Shown here piece after piece: positions 33,099-44,526 of a DNA stretch of 64,000 nucleotides. The notes below the pieces were generated by a model. It searched no databases. It worked only from the letters and a program-made list of their open reading frames with translations, and was not told the origin of the DNA. The position numbers were made by a program, and so were the translations under genes. This stretch comes from Euphorbia lathyris (lineage: Eukaryota; Streptophyta; Magnoliopsida; Malpighiales; Euphorbiaceae): contig NC_088911.1 in the NCBI RefSeq assembly GCF_963576675.1, forward strand, positions 91,355,256 through 91,419,255, read 5' to 3'. Numbering within the stretch: the first letter of the stretch is position 1; each line of letters opens with the position of its first letter.

Positions 33099-35583
33099 AT
33101 GAAGAAATATTTTTCTACGTTAGTACCGAATAAAAATCCGATTGGGCCATCCTCTTCCAATATTAATTTGAGACCAATTGAGCAAGAAAGTGATAAAAGA
33201 GCGCGTATTGAAGTTGAAGTTAGCAATGAAGATATAATTGGTGATCCGGGATTACGTAAACCAATTGATACTTATCATAGTGACATTAGAGATACATTGA
33301 GGAGACGGTATGTGGCTAAAGGCCCTTGTCAACCATTTGAGCATAATTTTCCATTTACTCTCATTGGTGGACATAATAGAAAATTTCAAAGTAAATGGTT
33401 TGAAAAATATCAGTGGCTAGAGTATAGTGTGTCTAAGGATCCTGCATATTGCTTATGTTGTTATTTGTTTGCCACTGGTAATAAATATGGGGATACTCCC
33501 TTTACACAGACGGGTTATACTAATTGGGAAAAAGCTTTAGAAAATTTTATTGGCCACGAGGAAGGTCAGAACAGTGCACACGGTTATGCTAAACAAAAGT
33601 GGTTGCAATATCAAAATCAAAGGGAGAATGTTGATTATGTGTTATCATCAAAATGTTCTGCAATTGAGGTTGATTATCGTACTCGATTAACATCAGTTGT
33701 ACATGGCATTCGACATCTTTTGGAAGAAGGTTTGCCTTTTCGGGGACATAATGAGTCTCCAAACTCAATTCTTCAGGGTCACTTTCTTGAACTTAGTGGA
33801 TTTAAATGCTCCAGGAAATAATCAATTGACTTCTCCCACAATTCAAAGGGAAACTATAGAAGCTTGTGCAAGTGAGATGAGAAAAGTTATTCTCAATAAG
33901 ATTGGGGGTAAATTCTTTGCTCTGTTGGTTGATGAGGCTCGGGATTATTCAGTAAAGGAGAAAATGGCTGTGGTTTTGAGATATGTGAATAATCCAGGAG
34001 AGGTGATCGAACATTTTATTGGGGTAGTACATGTTAGTGAAACTACTGCAGAGTGTTTAAAACAAGCTATTGATGATTTCTTTATGAAGAATGGACCATC
34101 ACTATCGAGACTAAGAGGTCAAGATTATGATGGGGCTTCTAATATGTGTGGCGAGCTTCATGGTTTAAAGACACTCATTTTAAATGAAAACAAGCATGCA
34201 TTTTATATTCATTGTTTTGCTCACAACTTCAATTAGTTGTTGTGGCTGCTGCAGCACAAAACGGAGTAGTGAGTGCCTGTTTTGATTACATTCCTATGAT
34301 AGTGAATATTGTTGGAGCTTCCTGTAAAAGGAAGGATTCTCTTCTGAAACTACATCATGAGATGATAGTAAACAAAATACAGAACCATGAAATTTGTACA
34401 GGAAAGGGCAAGAATCAAGAAATCAATTTAGCTCGACCAGGTGATACACGTTGGGGTTCCCATTATAAAACATTAGTCCGTCTTTTTGACATGTGGGATT
34501 CAATAGAAGAAGTGCTTAAAACTATACATGTGGATGGATATGATGAGAAAAGTCGAGGGGGTGCTGGGAATGTGCTTGCAAAAATGGTGACATTTGAATT
34601 TATGTTTGTTACAAAACTGATGTTGAATATTTTGGGAATGACAAATGAATTATCAGAAATCCTACAACTAAAGGATCAAAATTTAAGAAATGCTATCCGT
34701 ATGATTGAATTGGTGAAAAATAACTTGGAAGCATATAGGGAAGACGGTTGGGATAATTTGTTGAAAGAAGTCACTGATTTTTGTAATGCACGAGAAATAG
34801 ACGTACCTAATATGGATGATGCCATTAAATGTCGTGCTAGACGTCTTATTGATGGAGTACAAAAGACGTATCGCCACCATTTTCGTGCAGACACTTTTTT
34901 GAAGGTATTTGATTTCTCTTCATTTATATAAATTATAATGAAATAATAATATAAATGACATATTTAATCATTTCATGAACTATTTTATTCTAGGTAATTG
35001 ATGATATTTCTGGAGCATTAGACAAACGTTTTACCGAGGCAAGTTCAGAGCTACTTAGGTGCAAAACAAGTCTTGATCCTTCTGATTCTTTTGCTACTTT
35101 TGATCATGAAAGACTGCTTTATTTTGCTGGGTTGTATTCGGAAGATTTTTCCTCCTCTGAGTTGATTGAGCTTCACCATCAGCTTCAAAACTACATTACT
35201 GATGTAAGATTGAATGAAGCATTCTATGGCCTTCATGATATTGGTAAGCTTGCAAAGAAGTTGGTGAAAAATAAATATCACACCACTTATCGTTTGGTGT
35301 ATCGACTTATCGAGTTAGCATTGGTCTTACCTGTTGCAACAACTACAGTTGAAAGATATTTTTCTGCAATGAACATTATCAAGACCGATTTGCGCAACCG
35401 AATGCGAGATGAGTTGCTTGGAGATTGCTTGATGTGTTATATTGAGAAAAAAAATTCATTAATATTGATCATGAGCTGATTTTGCAAAATTTTCAGAATA
35501 TGAGATCTCGAAGAATATTCTTGCCACCTATTGGTAGTTCTAAAGTTATTAGTAGGTCGTTGCCTTCTACTAATAGGAACTAA
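33099..35583 (+). pseudogene. hAT-superfamily transposase pseudogene (TTF zinc finger type)
   Basis: It starts MKKYFSTLVPNKNP at 33099 rather than the upstream ATG at 33081, because related proteins start MKKYF or MKRYF. Domains in order: TTF-type zinc finger (WLEYSVSKDPAYCLCCYLF, FTQTGYTNW), DUF4371-like catalytic region (FALLVDEARD, RGQDYDGASNMCG, HCFAH, TRWGSHYKTL) and the C-terminal hAT dimerisation domain (LVLPVATTTVERYFSAM). An intron remains at 34905-34993. Lesions: a deletion and frameshift near 33795, a one-base loss near 34225 giving TAG at 34234, and a slip in an A run near 35455. Without them the protein would continue to the TAA at 35581. The expected role is cut-and-paste transposition with 8-bp duplications. 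Confidence 0.88.
34905..34993 (+). other. Intron of the hAT transposase pseudogene
   Basis: It is 89 bp, AT-rich, starts GTATTT after CTTTTTTTGAAG and ends TTCTAG before GTAATTGATGATATT. Removing it joins FLK to VIDDIS in frame, as in related transposases. Confidence 0.75.
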
Positions 35584-35865
35584 TTAGTGGTGTATTTTTT
35601 AACTATCTCTTATTGGAATTATTGGTATAGCTACTACTTTTTATATCGTTGCTTTTTTTTAACGTTTTCGCTTGGTGTAAAATTGGTCCGCTCGGCTTGG
35701 TGTTAAATTGCCCCCCCCCCCTAGATAGGGGGTCCGGGCCCCTCCGGCCGCCAGAACCACTTGACCACGGGTAGTTTCGGCCCCACTGTCTCAGATTTTT
35801 TTTATCGGATGTTGAATTAGCCCATCCAAGATGGTCCATTAAGTGTAAGGTTTGTCCAAAATTTA
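35584..35865 (+). other. Likely degenerate 3' end of the hAT element
   Basis: After the transposase stop come a C run and a GC-rich stretch, CCCCTAGATAGGGGGTCCGGGCCCCTCCGG (35713-35742, overlapping blocks). Such C-rich ends are usual for this hAT group. I could not find a matching 5' terminal repeat, so the outer boundary is open. Confidence 0.4.
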
Positions 35866-35869
35866 AAAT

Positions 35870-36115
35870 TTTAATATTTTGGGCCTATTAGGTACTCTCT
35901 TAATTTTTTTGGGACTGTTAGGTCTCTCTAAATCCAAATTTCTAATTTTTTAGTCTTTTAGGCCTCCTAAATCCAAATTTTTGATTTTTTTGGACCTGTT
36001 AGGCCATCCTTAAATCCAAATTATTTGGCATGGTAGGCCATCTCAAATCAAAAATTTTAATTTTTTTACCTGTTCAGCCTTCCCTAAATCCAAATTTTTT
36101 TTACATGTTAGGAAT
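35870..36115. repeat. Degenerate tandem repeat, about 50-bp units
   Basis: Roughly five units combine CCTAAATCCAAATTT with a T run, GGACCTGTTAGG or similar, spaced 45-60 bp. Units differ considerably. The following 190 bp to 36304 show nothing identifiable. Confidence 0.6.
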
Positions 36116-36304
36116 CTTAAACAAAATATAGCTTAATTTTGAGAAATTTTATATTAATACTTAAAAGTTGGTTCTTGACCACTCAAATTACAACACGCAT
36201 ATATACAAAAAAAAGAACAAGTTCAATTTAGTAAAAAAAATTTTTTTTACTAACGCACGTGTAAAATCGGCCCCCCAACCGAGAAATTCTGTATTCGATA
36301 CTGG

Positions 36305-36314
36305 TGTGGTGTAC
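36305..36314. repeat. Target-site duplication of LINE 2, 3'-end copy
   Basis: TGTGGTGTAC (plus TTT) precedes the T run 36315-36322 and recurs at 38555-38567. The right copy is itself interrupted: its first bases also occur at 37717-37723 because a hAT element landed in it. Confidence 0.75.
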
Positions 36315-37716
36315 TTTTTTTTAGAACACATGACTTCTATTCATTATTAAAATTTGTGGCATCATTACAGATCAGAATTCAAACAATAGCAGGGGCATCC
36401 TCAATCAAATAAACTGGGCTCGTTAATCCCTTTGCCCATTTTGCAATCCCATGAGCTACACAATTGCCAACTCTAGATACATGCACAAAAGAACAACTAA
36501 TAAAGTTTGAGGCTACTGTAATTATGTGTATATAGAGTTCCTGCAAAGCCGTATTTGGGAGGGAGTCGGAGTTAATTGTGTCAATAACCACATTTGCATT
36601 GGATTCTATAATGATAGCAGAAAAACCACAGTCCTACGCCCAAATTAAGGATTCAAAGACCGGACGAGGCTGTTGAAATATTTGGACCGATAGGTACACC
36701 TACAGAAGCCATAACCGAGCCATTTGAGTCTCTCGCGATTAACCCGACCCTGCAATCCCGGTCAATATCCCCCATGGAGGCATCACAATTAATTTTGATG
36801 ACACCAAGCAGGGGGCGACACCAAGATTTTTTAGGATCAAGAGTTTGGTCGTGTGAGACAATGTTGTTGACCGATTCATTTGCAGTAGGCGTTCTTGTCT
36901 GGTGCCAATCAGTAAGAAATTGCTGAGCTTTCAATACAAGGGTCTCAGTAGGTATCCACGAGTGATCATGTCTCCAAACGTTACGTCGGTACCAAATCCA
37001 CTAGGTGAGAATAGCAACCGTTTTAAAGTCCGTCCATCGTAGCTGGGCACAACAGTATTCCAGCCAGCAGAATAGATCAGCAGCTCCCACTTTGTCAACA
37101 CAGAAAGGTAACGGTGCTCTGCGCCATACTTCCTTTGAATACTGGCACCAGAGGAGGCAATGAGCTAGGTCTTCACGTTCGTAGTTACAGCAGTGGCATG
37201 TCAGCTCGTTGGACATTCCGCGTCGACCGAGAGCTTCGCCTGTCCGGAGCTTGTTTCGAATCAGCCGCCAGAGGAAGTGTTTTATTTTTGCTGGTAGATT
37301 GAGAGTCTAGAGTTGCTTGAAGAATGAGTGATTCCGTGGTGTGCTGGAAGCCGAGCTAATGTTTGAAGTCCGAATACTTTCTACAAGATAATAACAAGTT
37401 TTAACAGAAAACATACCAGAAGGCGTGAGGCCCCAATACATTTTGTCTGGAGGTGATCGAAAGCTGATATTAATCTTAAGGATCTCAGTAACATCATCGT
37501 CTTGAAAGAATTGGTGGAGGGTATCTCTATTCCAGCAGCAGTTCGCTTGATCAATGAGCTCAAGAACCAGTACCGGTCTAGGAGCAGCCAGGGAGAGAAG
37601 CGCGTGACGGGCATTCAGTGAGGGGACCCAATAATCAGTCCAGATATTTATGTTAAGCCCATTTCCTACCCTCCAGAAGATACCTTTGTGAAATATATCC
37701 CTTGCATTGAGTACAT
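36315..37716 (-). pseudogene. LINE 2: 5'-truncated L1 fragment (zf-RVT and RNase H)
   Basis: The minus strand encodes the C-terminal part of ORF2. It begins within the RT-to-zf-RVT connection (WRVGNGLNINIWTDYW near 37660), passes AKIKHFLWRLIRNKLRTG and the zinc finger CHCCNYEREDLAHCLLWC, then an RNase H (INCDASMGD, IIIESNANVV, VSRVGNCVAHGIAKWA). The poly(A) tail is the T run at 36315-36322. TAG stops lie at 37307-37309 and 37001-37003, with a frame change near 36653. The 5' truncation with a flanking duplication is typical of incomplete LINE insertion. It is not closely similar to LINE 1. Confidence 0.85.
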
Positions 37717-37723
37717 TGTGGTG
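37716..37723. repeat. 8-bp target duplication of the hAT element, left
   Basis: TTGTGGTG recurs at 38554-38561, directly outside the terminal inverted repeats. Confidence 0.9.
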
Positions 37724-38553
37724 CAGTGGCGGAGCCAGGACTCCAAGCTCGGAGGGGCTCCATCATATGTAGAAAAAAAATTTGTGCATCGACTTAAGAA
37801 TTTGATTCCTATTAAAAATGCATTTATAATATCAACAAAATCATTAAAGTAAAATCACAAAATCAATAAACTCATAAAATCACAAAATCATCAAAGCATT
37901 ATATCCCTAAACCCTAAATTTGTGCATTATATCCCTAATATATAATCAATAAAATTATCAACACAAAATCACTTAATTAAATATAAAATTATTTAATTAA
38001 ACACAACATCACTTAATTAAACACAAATCAATAATTTAGAAAATTTAAATTAAAGAAACCCTAATTATAAATGAGGGATTTAAATTGCAAAACTAACCTT
38101 GGATAATCTTTGTTTGAATCTTTGTATCCGTAATTTCCGTTGATCTTTATTCTATTTTGTTGCTTACTCAAAGAAAAAGTGAAAGAAAAGAAAGAAAAGA
38201 AAAGAAAATAAACCAAAAAGAAGCAGAGAAGTGGGGCAAGAAATAAGAAGTAGAGAGTACGCAAGAGAGAAGAAGAGGGAGTGGTGGAGAGCAACGACGT
38301 ATTATTAGGTATGTTTTGTTTTTTTTTTTTTTTTATTCACTTAAGTCCAAAACGGCGTCGTTTTGGACTTAAATCGATTCATTTAAGTCCAAAACGACGC
38401 CGTTTTGGACTTAGAAGAATTAAAAAAATAAAAACAGAAGAAGAAAAGGGGCCCAGATAAACTAATTATCAGGGGTGGAAAACACCCCTAGTGGCGGTTT
38501 CCGGAGGGCCGGAGGGTCGGGAGACCCTCCCCTACCCCCTGGCTCCGCCCCTG
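37724..38553. mobile_element. Non-autonomous hAT element (830 bp)
   Basis: Terminal inverted repeats CAGTGGCGGAGCCAG and CTGGCTCCGCCCCTG (one mismatch), together with a perfect 8-bp duplication, identify a hAT-superfamily element. The interior is AT-rich with no transposase. The TGGCGGAGCCAGG end is common among hAT elements with TTF-finger transposases, such as the pseudogene at 33099. It carries a purine-rich tract (38160-38290) and a compound palindrome (38343-38412). The frame at 38061-38294 is compositional. Confidence 0.92.
38343..38412. repeat. Palindrome made of two palindromes
   Basis: Two 28-bp near-palindromes (38343-38370 and 38385-38412), each AAGTCCAAAACG, four central bases and CGTTTTGGACTT, are exact reverse complements of one another and sit around a short spacer. 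DNA or RNA could fold into a cruciform or a double hairpin. It lies inside the hAT element. Confidence 0.85.
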
Positions 38554-38561
38554 TTGTGGTG
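38554..38561. repeat. 8-bp target duplication of the hAT element, right
   Basis: TTGTGGTG matches 37716-37723. Confidence 0.9.
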
Positions 38562-38567
38562 TACTTT

Positions 38568-39141
38568 CTACATACATCTAAAATACTTTGTTTGAAAATA
38601 ATTGTGAGTAGCCATGACTGAGTTGTTCGGTTTAATTATCTTTTTGCTTGGTTACCTTTGTATAAAAATAAAATAAAAGAGAATAAATAAATAAAAATAC
38701 TCTCATAGAAAAAAGAACAAAAAGCTAATACTTTTAATGCATTTACATATTATTAACAAAAAAAAGGAGTTTGAGTTTGACTAGAAGACTATTATTAGAT
38801 TTATGCTTACCCTAATAAATCAGAATACGTATCCATAAATTAAATAAAAAATCAGAATATGTATAATAATAGCTAGAAATGCAGACTAAAACCCCTACCA
38901 TTATTATAATTATTATACTTTATGTAAGACATTACGCTACAACGTATTGTCCCCATATTCTGGGGCTGCAAAATTACACTTTAATATAAATATGAATGTC
39001 ATTGATGAACTCATACTCATCCTTCAGAAACTTCTTCAACTCCTTATTCCAATTGGTCCACCTTTCCATTTTTATTAATACTAATTTTTTAAGCATATAA
39101 ACTTCTTCTTTATAAATTATTAAGCATATATTAATAATAAT
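38568..39141. other. AT-rich sequence without recognised features
   Basis: This is short A- and T-rich words and scattered stops in all frames. I see no gene, repeat or element end. Confidence 0.6.
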
Positions 39142-39860
39142 TAGCCCTATTCATGGATCGGGCTCGTGCCAGACCTACCGGACTTTTATAAAAAAAAATG
39201 CTCAGTCCAAACCCAGTCCAACACAACCCATTATTAATTTAGGCGGACTCGGATTGGACTAGGTTCGGACTTAAAAATAAAATCTCAAACCCGATCCATA
39301 TAAACCCATCTAAAAATATATACATAATGTTTACTTATAAAAAATAAAATTTATACTTAAAATTAAATATTTAATATATAAAAATATAAATTAATAATTA
39401 ATATTAACAGGGGGACCGGTCCATGCTGTTTTTATCAAGAGAAAATTACACAGAAATACATGTTTGATTTTTTTTTTACAATTAACTATTCTCTATTTTT
39501 TATTTTATCATCACATGGTATTTTTATTTTAAAATAACAGAAAATCATATTTTTAATTATTATTTTGTCAAACAGTACTTAATTTATCATTTCTGAACGG
39601 ATGTCTCTATTCATATAAAAACTACTTATTTGACATTATTGAAATTTTTTTGACAAGTATAAAACAGTTGTAAATATTGAACATTTTTATTATTTTCATA
39701 TAACTGACCCTATTATCAATCCCAAGCCCATCCAAAAAATTGGTGGGCTTTAGGGACTGGCTTTAGGGACTAGGTCCAAACATATGACCAATTTTTATTG
39801 TCCAATCCCGATCTAAGAGATGCGGGCCTGGGCGGGGCAAGCGGATACCCGGATAGGTCT
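39142..39860. mobile_element. Possible terminal-inverted-repeat element (about 720 bp)
   Basis: The left end TAGCCCTATTCATGGATCGGG and the reverse complement of the right end (AGACCTATCCGGGTATCCG) are similar but imperfect. Subterminal sequence on both sides uses words like AAACCCAGTCC and CCAAGCCCATCC, typical of a widespread plant MITE group. AATAATAAT flanks both sides, but it is a simple repeat and weak evidence as a duplication. Confidence 0.4.
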
Positions 39861-40237
39861 AATAATAATAATATATAAACAGGCTGGTTTTTGGTGTTGG
39901 AAAATATATTCATACTCTAAAACCATATTCCTGACATTATACTATGATTTCCGTCATGATTGATTATAAAAAGTCAATGTTTATTAATTCATATGTATTT
40001 AAAGAAAATTAAGTATATATAGTTCAATTAAGACCATACATGTAATTAGATTTTTCATCTAAATTGCATAGATGCTATGTCTTACATATTATATATTTGT
40101 ATGCTTCGTGAAGCTACATCATACATCATCTTATAATGAGGAATTGTTAATGTATTAGGTAGTCCACCAATTTTGTGTATATTGTTAAGACAAGATAGCA
40201 TTGATATATATATATAAACTTGTGCATCAGAAAAACC
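39861..40237. other. AT-rich sequence without recognised features
   Basis: It has no open frame of note beyond a short chance frame at 40082-40270 and no repeat that I can define. Confidence 0.55.
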
Positions 40238-40955
40238 TTTACGGCCGGTTTCGTATGCCGTATACTGCAATGTAATGTAATCAAAATTGTAATATAATCA
40301 AAATTGTAATAGAATGGAATTATAAAATAGTTATTCCATTACCATGTTTGATTGCCAAATTAAAAAAAAATGATAAATTGTAATTTTAATTATAATACCT
40401 ATATTTGATTAATGTCTTTTAAATATAATCATAAAATTTTATTTACAAAATTAAAATCAACTAAAAACTTGAACACTTGAAAAACGTGAAATTATAGTAT
40501 AAATTTGTACATTTCATATTTTATTTTAGATTTTTCTCGTTTTTTTTATTTTCCATTTTTTCCATTTTTACAATTTTCACTATTTTTTTATTTTCTCTTT
40601 TTTCTGTTGTTTTCATTATTTTCATTGTTTGCATTTTTCTGTTTTTTGCTTTTCTTTATGTTGTTTTCAGTTTTTCACGCTTTTTTATTTTATTTTTCAA
40701 GTTCTTTAGAAGGATGAGAGGTTAGATAGAACTTTAAAAATAAGATTTAGGATTACATGCTCTGAATGTAATGAGAATTTAAGTCATTTTCTTATGTAAT
40801 AAGATTACAAAAGTTGTTGAATAAAAATTAATCCATGGATTTCTCATGCCGTTACAATAAAATTATAATATGCAACCAAACATGGCAATAATCTTTTATG
40901 TAATGAGTACTCCATTACAAAGATCATTACATCTTATCGAACGAGTCCTTAAAAA
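40238..40955. mobile_element. MITE-like element with GTAATG-rich ends
   Basis: The left side (GGTTTCGTATGCCG, then CAATGTAATGTAATC) and the right side (CATTACATCTTATCGAACGAGTCC) are imperfect inverted counterparts. Inner blocks mirror too (CCATTACCATGTTTGATTGCC with GCAACCAAACATGGCAAT). The T-rich centre explains the frame at 40505-40717. Exact ends and duplication are unclear. Confidence 0.45.
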
Positions 40956-42611
40956 TATAATACAAAGGCTTACCACATGGAGCATTTTAAGATCTGATTC
41001 TTGTTATAACCAATATGGTAGAATTATACTTTTATAGATTAATGTTTATATTATATAGCTAGCTCCCACCAAATACAATGACATTGATGGGGTCCACATC
41101 TCTATGAAAAGATCCGCTAAGAGGAGAAGATTCGTGAAGGACCGGACCAATGCACTAGAAGGGTGGAGATCCAGTAACGCTCCTAACGTATTGTCGACTA
41201 ACAAGGATGGAGAGTTCAGTCAGAACGATCGAAGGAGGAGGATCTAGATAAATAAGGAGGAATCTAATGTTTTCTTAAGAATGAGACCCGAATTCTAGCA
41301 GATTCCTTTACAAATAATATAGGTCATTTCATTATTTATTTCCTCATGAAGTATTTTTTTTTTATATTTTTTTTTATCATTGCTAGCCTATTTTTCTCTT
41401 TTCATATTTGTTGCCTAGAGTTTTGAACGAATCCTATAAATATGTAAGTTTAACCCTTTGTAATAACATTGTATCTTTTATAAATCAAAAGTATACTTAA
41501 AGGTTAAACCCTTTGTTTTGGATAATCGCAATTGTTATGTATTTCAGGATTCTTAGTAATTCCTTCAAGTTCTAGCTTGAATTTGCTCATTTTAAGTTAA
41601 AGTTTGCTCTTTGTTAGTTTTCGATCAAAACCTTCAAAACTCTTTTTCTTAACCCCAAAAAACTGGAAAACTTAGAGAAGAAGATGGAAGATTTGAGGCA
41701 ATAAACTAAGGCTAAAACTTAAACCTTCAAGGAGAGCCTTGATGCAAGATATACTGTGCATATAAAAGCTGGAAGATAGCCCGTGCTTAACTGATTTAAT
41801 AGGCTGGATATGATTAAATAGATATACTTATCGAATGAATTGTATTTTTTAGGCCCAATAGCATGTAATGGACGAATCTACCCATATAAGAATGACTTGC
41901 CGTAAAGAGCTAGTCGGCACGGATTGTAGCACGGAGGGACACGATGTAAGGAGCCTGTGTAGTTAGTGAGGTGGCAGCCTCACCTATTGAACAATTCTGT
42001 TTTATCTAATATTGCGGCAGACATTATGCTGTCTGTTTTAGTTTATGTTGATACAATTTTATCATTCTCTTAAAAGAGGAGGTTTTGTTTTTTCCCTACC
42101 AATGGGTAGGGCTATTTATAAGGCACTTTTGGCCTTTGCAAAACATTATTAATTTTGGATACTAATTTTTATTTATCTCTATTTTCCATGGTCGTCTTCT
42201 CAAGCGAGCTAGAAGCTATGAGTTTACTATCTTTGGTATGAGGTTGTCCATAAGCTCTTTATGATCTTTGTATCATGAAAAGTGAGTAGACTAGCCTACA
42301 TGTGATAAACCGTAGCCGTGGGGGAAAGGTAAGCATCGTGTCCCGATATGAGGGTATTCATCTGTTTAGCATCTCTAAGTTGTGTTGTATGAAATGTTAA
42401 TAGGGCATTAACATTGTATGTTATTAAGAGATCTGTTCGAGAGAAAGATTTCTCAATCGAAACATTAGCTTAGGGTGTTTAGTTATTAATTAGGCAGGGA
42501 TACTAATCTTGAGCTAGATAGACTATGAATAAGAGTAAGAGATTATTTATATACTATCCATTGTGCTCTGTTATTTAGGTAAATGTCTAAGATGGATAGA
42601 GATATGGCTTA
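40956..42611. other. Unassigned sequence, possibly old LTR debris
   Basis: There is no coding frame. A TATTTATAAGG box at about 42110 sits in sequence that looks like a retrotransposon promoter region, with GAGGCAGCCTCACC-type short palindromes nearby (41970-41990). I cannot assign a family. Confidence 0.35.
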
Positions 42612-42616
42612 GACAT
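42612..42616. repeat. Target duplication of the solo LTR, left
   Basis: GACAT is repeated at 43203-43207. Confidence 0.85.
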
Positions 42617-43202
42617 TGATAACATCTAAATATTATCCTCTGGACAAAATAATAAAAGTCCACAAATAAAAGGATCTATTGGCACAAAGCACTGTCGTGT
42701 GGCGAAAACCATCGATTCAAAGATATGGCAAACGCCAGATGAACTTAGATACACCACGTGAATCAGACACACCAAAAAGGACCTACGTCTGCCAAAAAGG
42801 ATCAGACACGCCAAAAGGGACCTACGTCCGCCAAGAAGGATAAGACATGCCAAAATGGACCTACGTCCGCCAGGAAGGGGGCAGATATGCCATTGTTACC
42901 ATTGAGCTATTTTCCAAGAAATTGCTATGACCATTGGCATTAAAGCTCATTAAAGACTCTAATGGTTGAGCCTGAAGAATGTATAATAAATACATTAAAA
43001 GGCACCAAATCCAAGACTGTTCGAATACCACTTAGATAGTTACAGAATCTAGTATAAATACACCAGCTCCAAGGAGTATTAGGTATGCTTATCGATTCCA
43101 TAATATAGTGCTTCTGAGTTTATTCTTGGAACTACTAATGACTTAGGCATCTGAGTGTCCCTCGCCAATCCTAACAGCAAGAAGATTTTTCACAAGTTAT
43201 CA
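42617..43202 (+). mobile_element. Solo LTR (586 bp) related to the element at 57736
   Basis: The ends TGATAAC and GTTATCA form a 7-bp inverted repeat, and perfect GACAT duplications flank the unit. No internal region is present, so two LTRs recombined and deleted the rest. The 3' end (43141-43202) aligns with the minus-strand 3' end of the LTR at 57736-58511: GCATCTGAGTGTCC against GCATCGGAGTGTCC, and CACAAGTTATCA in both. The two belong to the same broad Gypsy family. Confidence 0.85.
42763..42879. repeat. 39-bp tandem repeat, three units, inside the solo LTR
   Basis: Units start at 42763, 42802 and 42841 and share ACCTACGTCYGCCA. Because 39 is a multiple of 3, an open frame with 13-residue repeats appears (42758-42943). 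It is not a gene. Confidence 0.85.
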
Positions 43203-43207
43203 GACAT
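43203..43207. repeat. Target duplication of the solo LTR, right
   Basis: GACAT matches 42612-42616. Confidence 0.85.
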
Positions 43208-44520
43208 AGCATGAACTTCTTTGACTATAGACATGTGGGAAGAATGCCTTTTGGATGTCTTGCTTATGAGATGTGTGATAGGCTTAAATCGCATATGTCA
43301 ATTAAGAGCAAGTGGACTCTATCGTATCAAGTAGTAAATATTCTGAAGAACAATATCGATCTCACAGATACTAGTATCTAATCCCCTATTCGTACCCAAA
43401 TTCTATATTATCTAAGGAATAATAAAAGTGTATTGATTTTGTCACCTTAACTATAAAGTAATTTAAACTAGCAAGCAATTGAACAGTTAATATGTTTAAC
43501 ATATGAATGGTAGACTAGGATTTAGGATCCCCGTTCTAAATCCTATAGATCAATAAGTGTATGTTGTGTGAATTTAAAGGTTAACTCAAGACGGTGATTT
43601 TCCATTAGGAAATGGTAATTCTGGTTAAGAACTTAAATCTACCTCAAAACATTATTAGGCCGATACTTGGTTAGGAAAAATCCTAATAGTTCTTGAATGT
43701 ATAAGATGATATGAAAACGAAGGCTAAGTTGTAACCTAGACCATGAAGCCGCACTATCCGATTAAGGTATAAGATTAACTAATGTGCTAAATTGACTCGT
43801 TTACCTGATTAGGTTTCACAATTCAATTTCTCTACCTAATTACTTGGTTAGGTTTGTTAGATAGAGGTAAGCAACACTTTTAGTTAATTCTCTAGTTAAT
43901 CCTACACAACCTAAACATCTATTTAATGATCCATATTTGTTAAACACGGTTCACGGTCATCCTTGCCTATAGTGTTTTTAGCTCATTTTTGAGCTAAGAC
44001 ACGAAGGCATAATGGGATGGATTGATGATGAACTCATGTCCATCAAGTTGGGTTTATTAATTCAAGAATAAAAGATGAAAATATTGTGAATGGAGAGGAG
44101 ACTTGAATTAGACAAACTGAACTTGTGAATAAGAGATGAGAAACAAGTTAACGTCAAAGCTTGCTTAACTATATAATAATGGAATAAAAACAGTAAATAT
44201 AAACTGAAGTATAAAAACAGAAAGTGAAAGTAAACTACGACTAAGTTAAACTAATGATTGTTCGATAATTCAATGATTAGCTTAAGCCTCCTATTTAAAA
44301 TGCTTGGGATCGCCTTCCTAGTCCATTTAGGTCTTTTTTCGCCTCTTCAAAGTCGGGTCATGATGTTTGAGATTGAATCGGAACGTAGCTCTCGGAGAAA
44401 ATAAACCTTGATTCATTTGGGAAGGAGAAAGAACAATGAAAGCTCATTCAGAATTGAGAATGGCTTGAATGACCTTCCTCGAAGTCATTTTCTTTATTTG
44501 TCAAATTAGAATAAAAATAT
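43208..44520. other. Possible diverged Gypsy LTR fragment
   Basis: The stretch 43300-43400 (GAGCAAGTGGACTCTATCGT, then ATCAAGTAGTAA and ATCGATCTCACAGATA) resembles the LTR motif of the gag-only family (GGCAAGTGTACCCCGTCGTA, then TCAAGTAATAA, at 3099-3125). The remainder is AT-rich and unassigned. No coding frame is visible. Confidence 0.35.
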
Positions 44521-44526
44521 CATTTA

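Noticed and set aside
37261..37723. LINE 2 and LINE 1 as parts of one insertion
   Set aside because: They have separate poly(A) tails, separate target duplications and clearly different protein sequence.
42758..42943. Small repeat protein gene
   Set aside because: It arises from a 39-bp tandem repeat inside a solo LTR.
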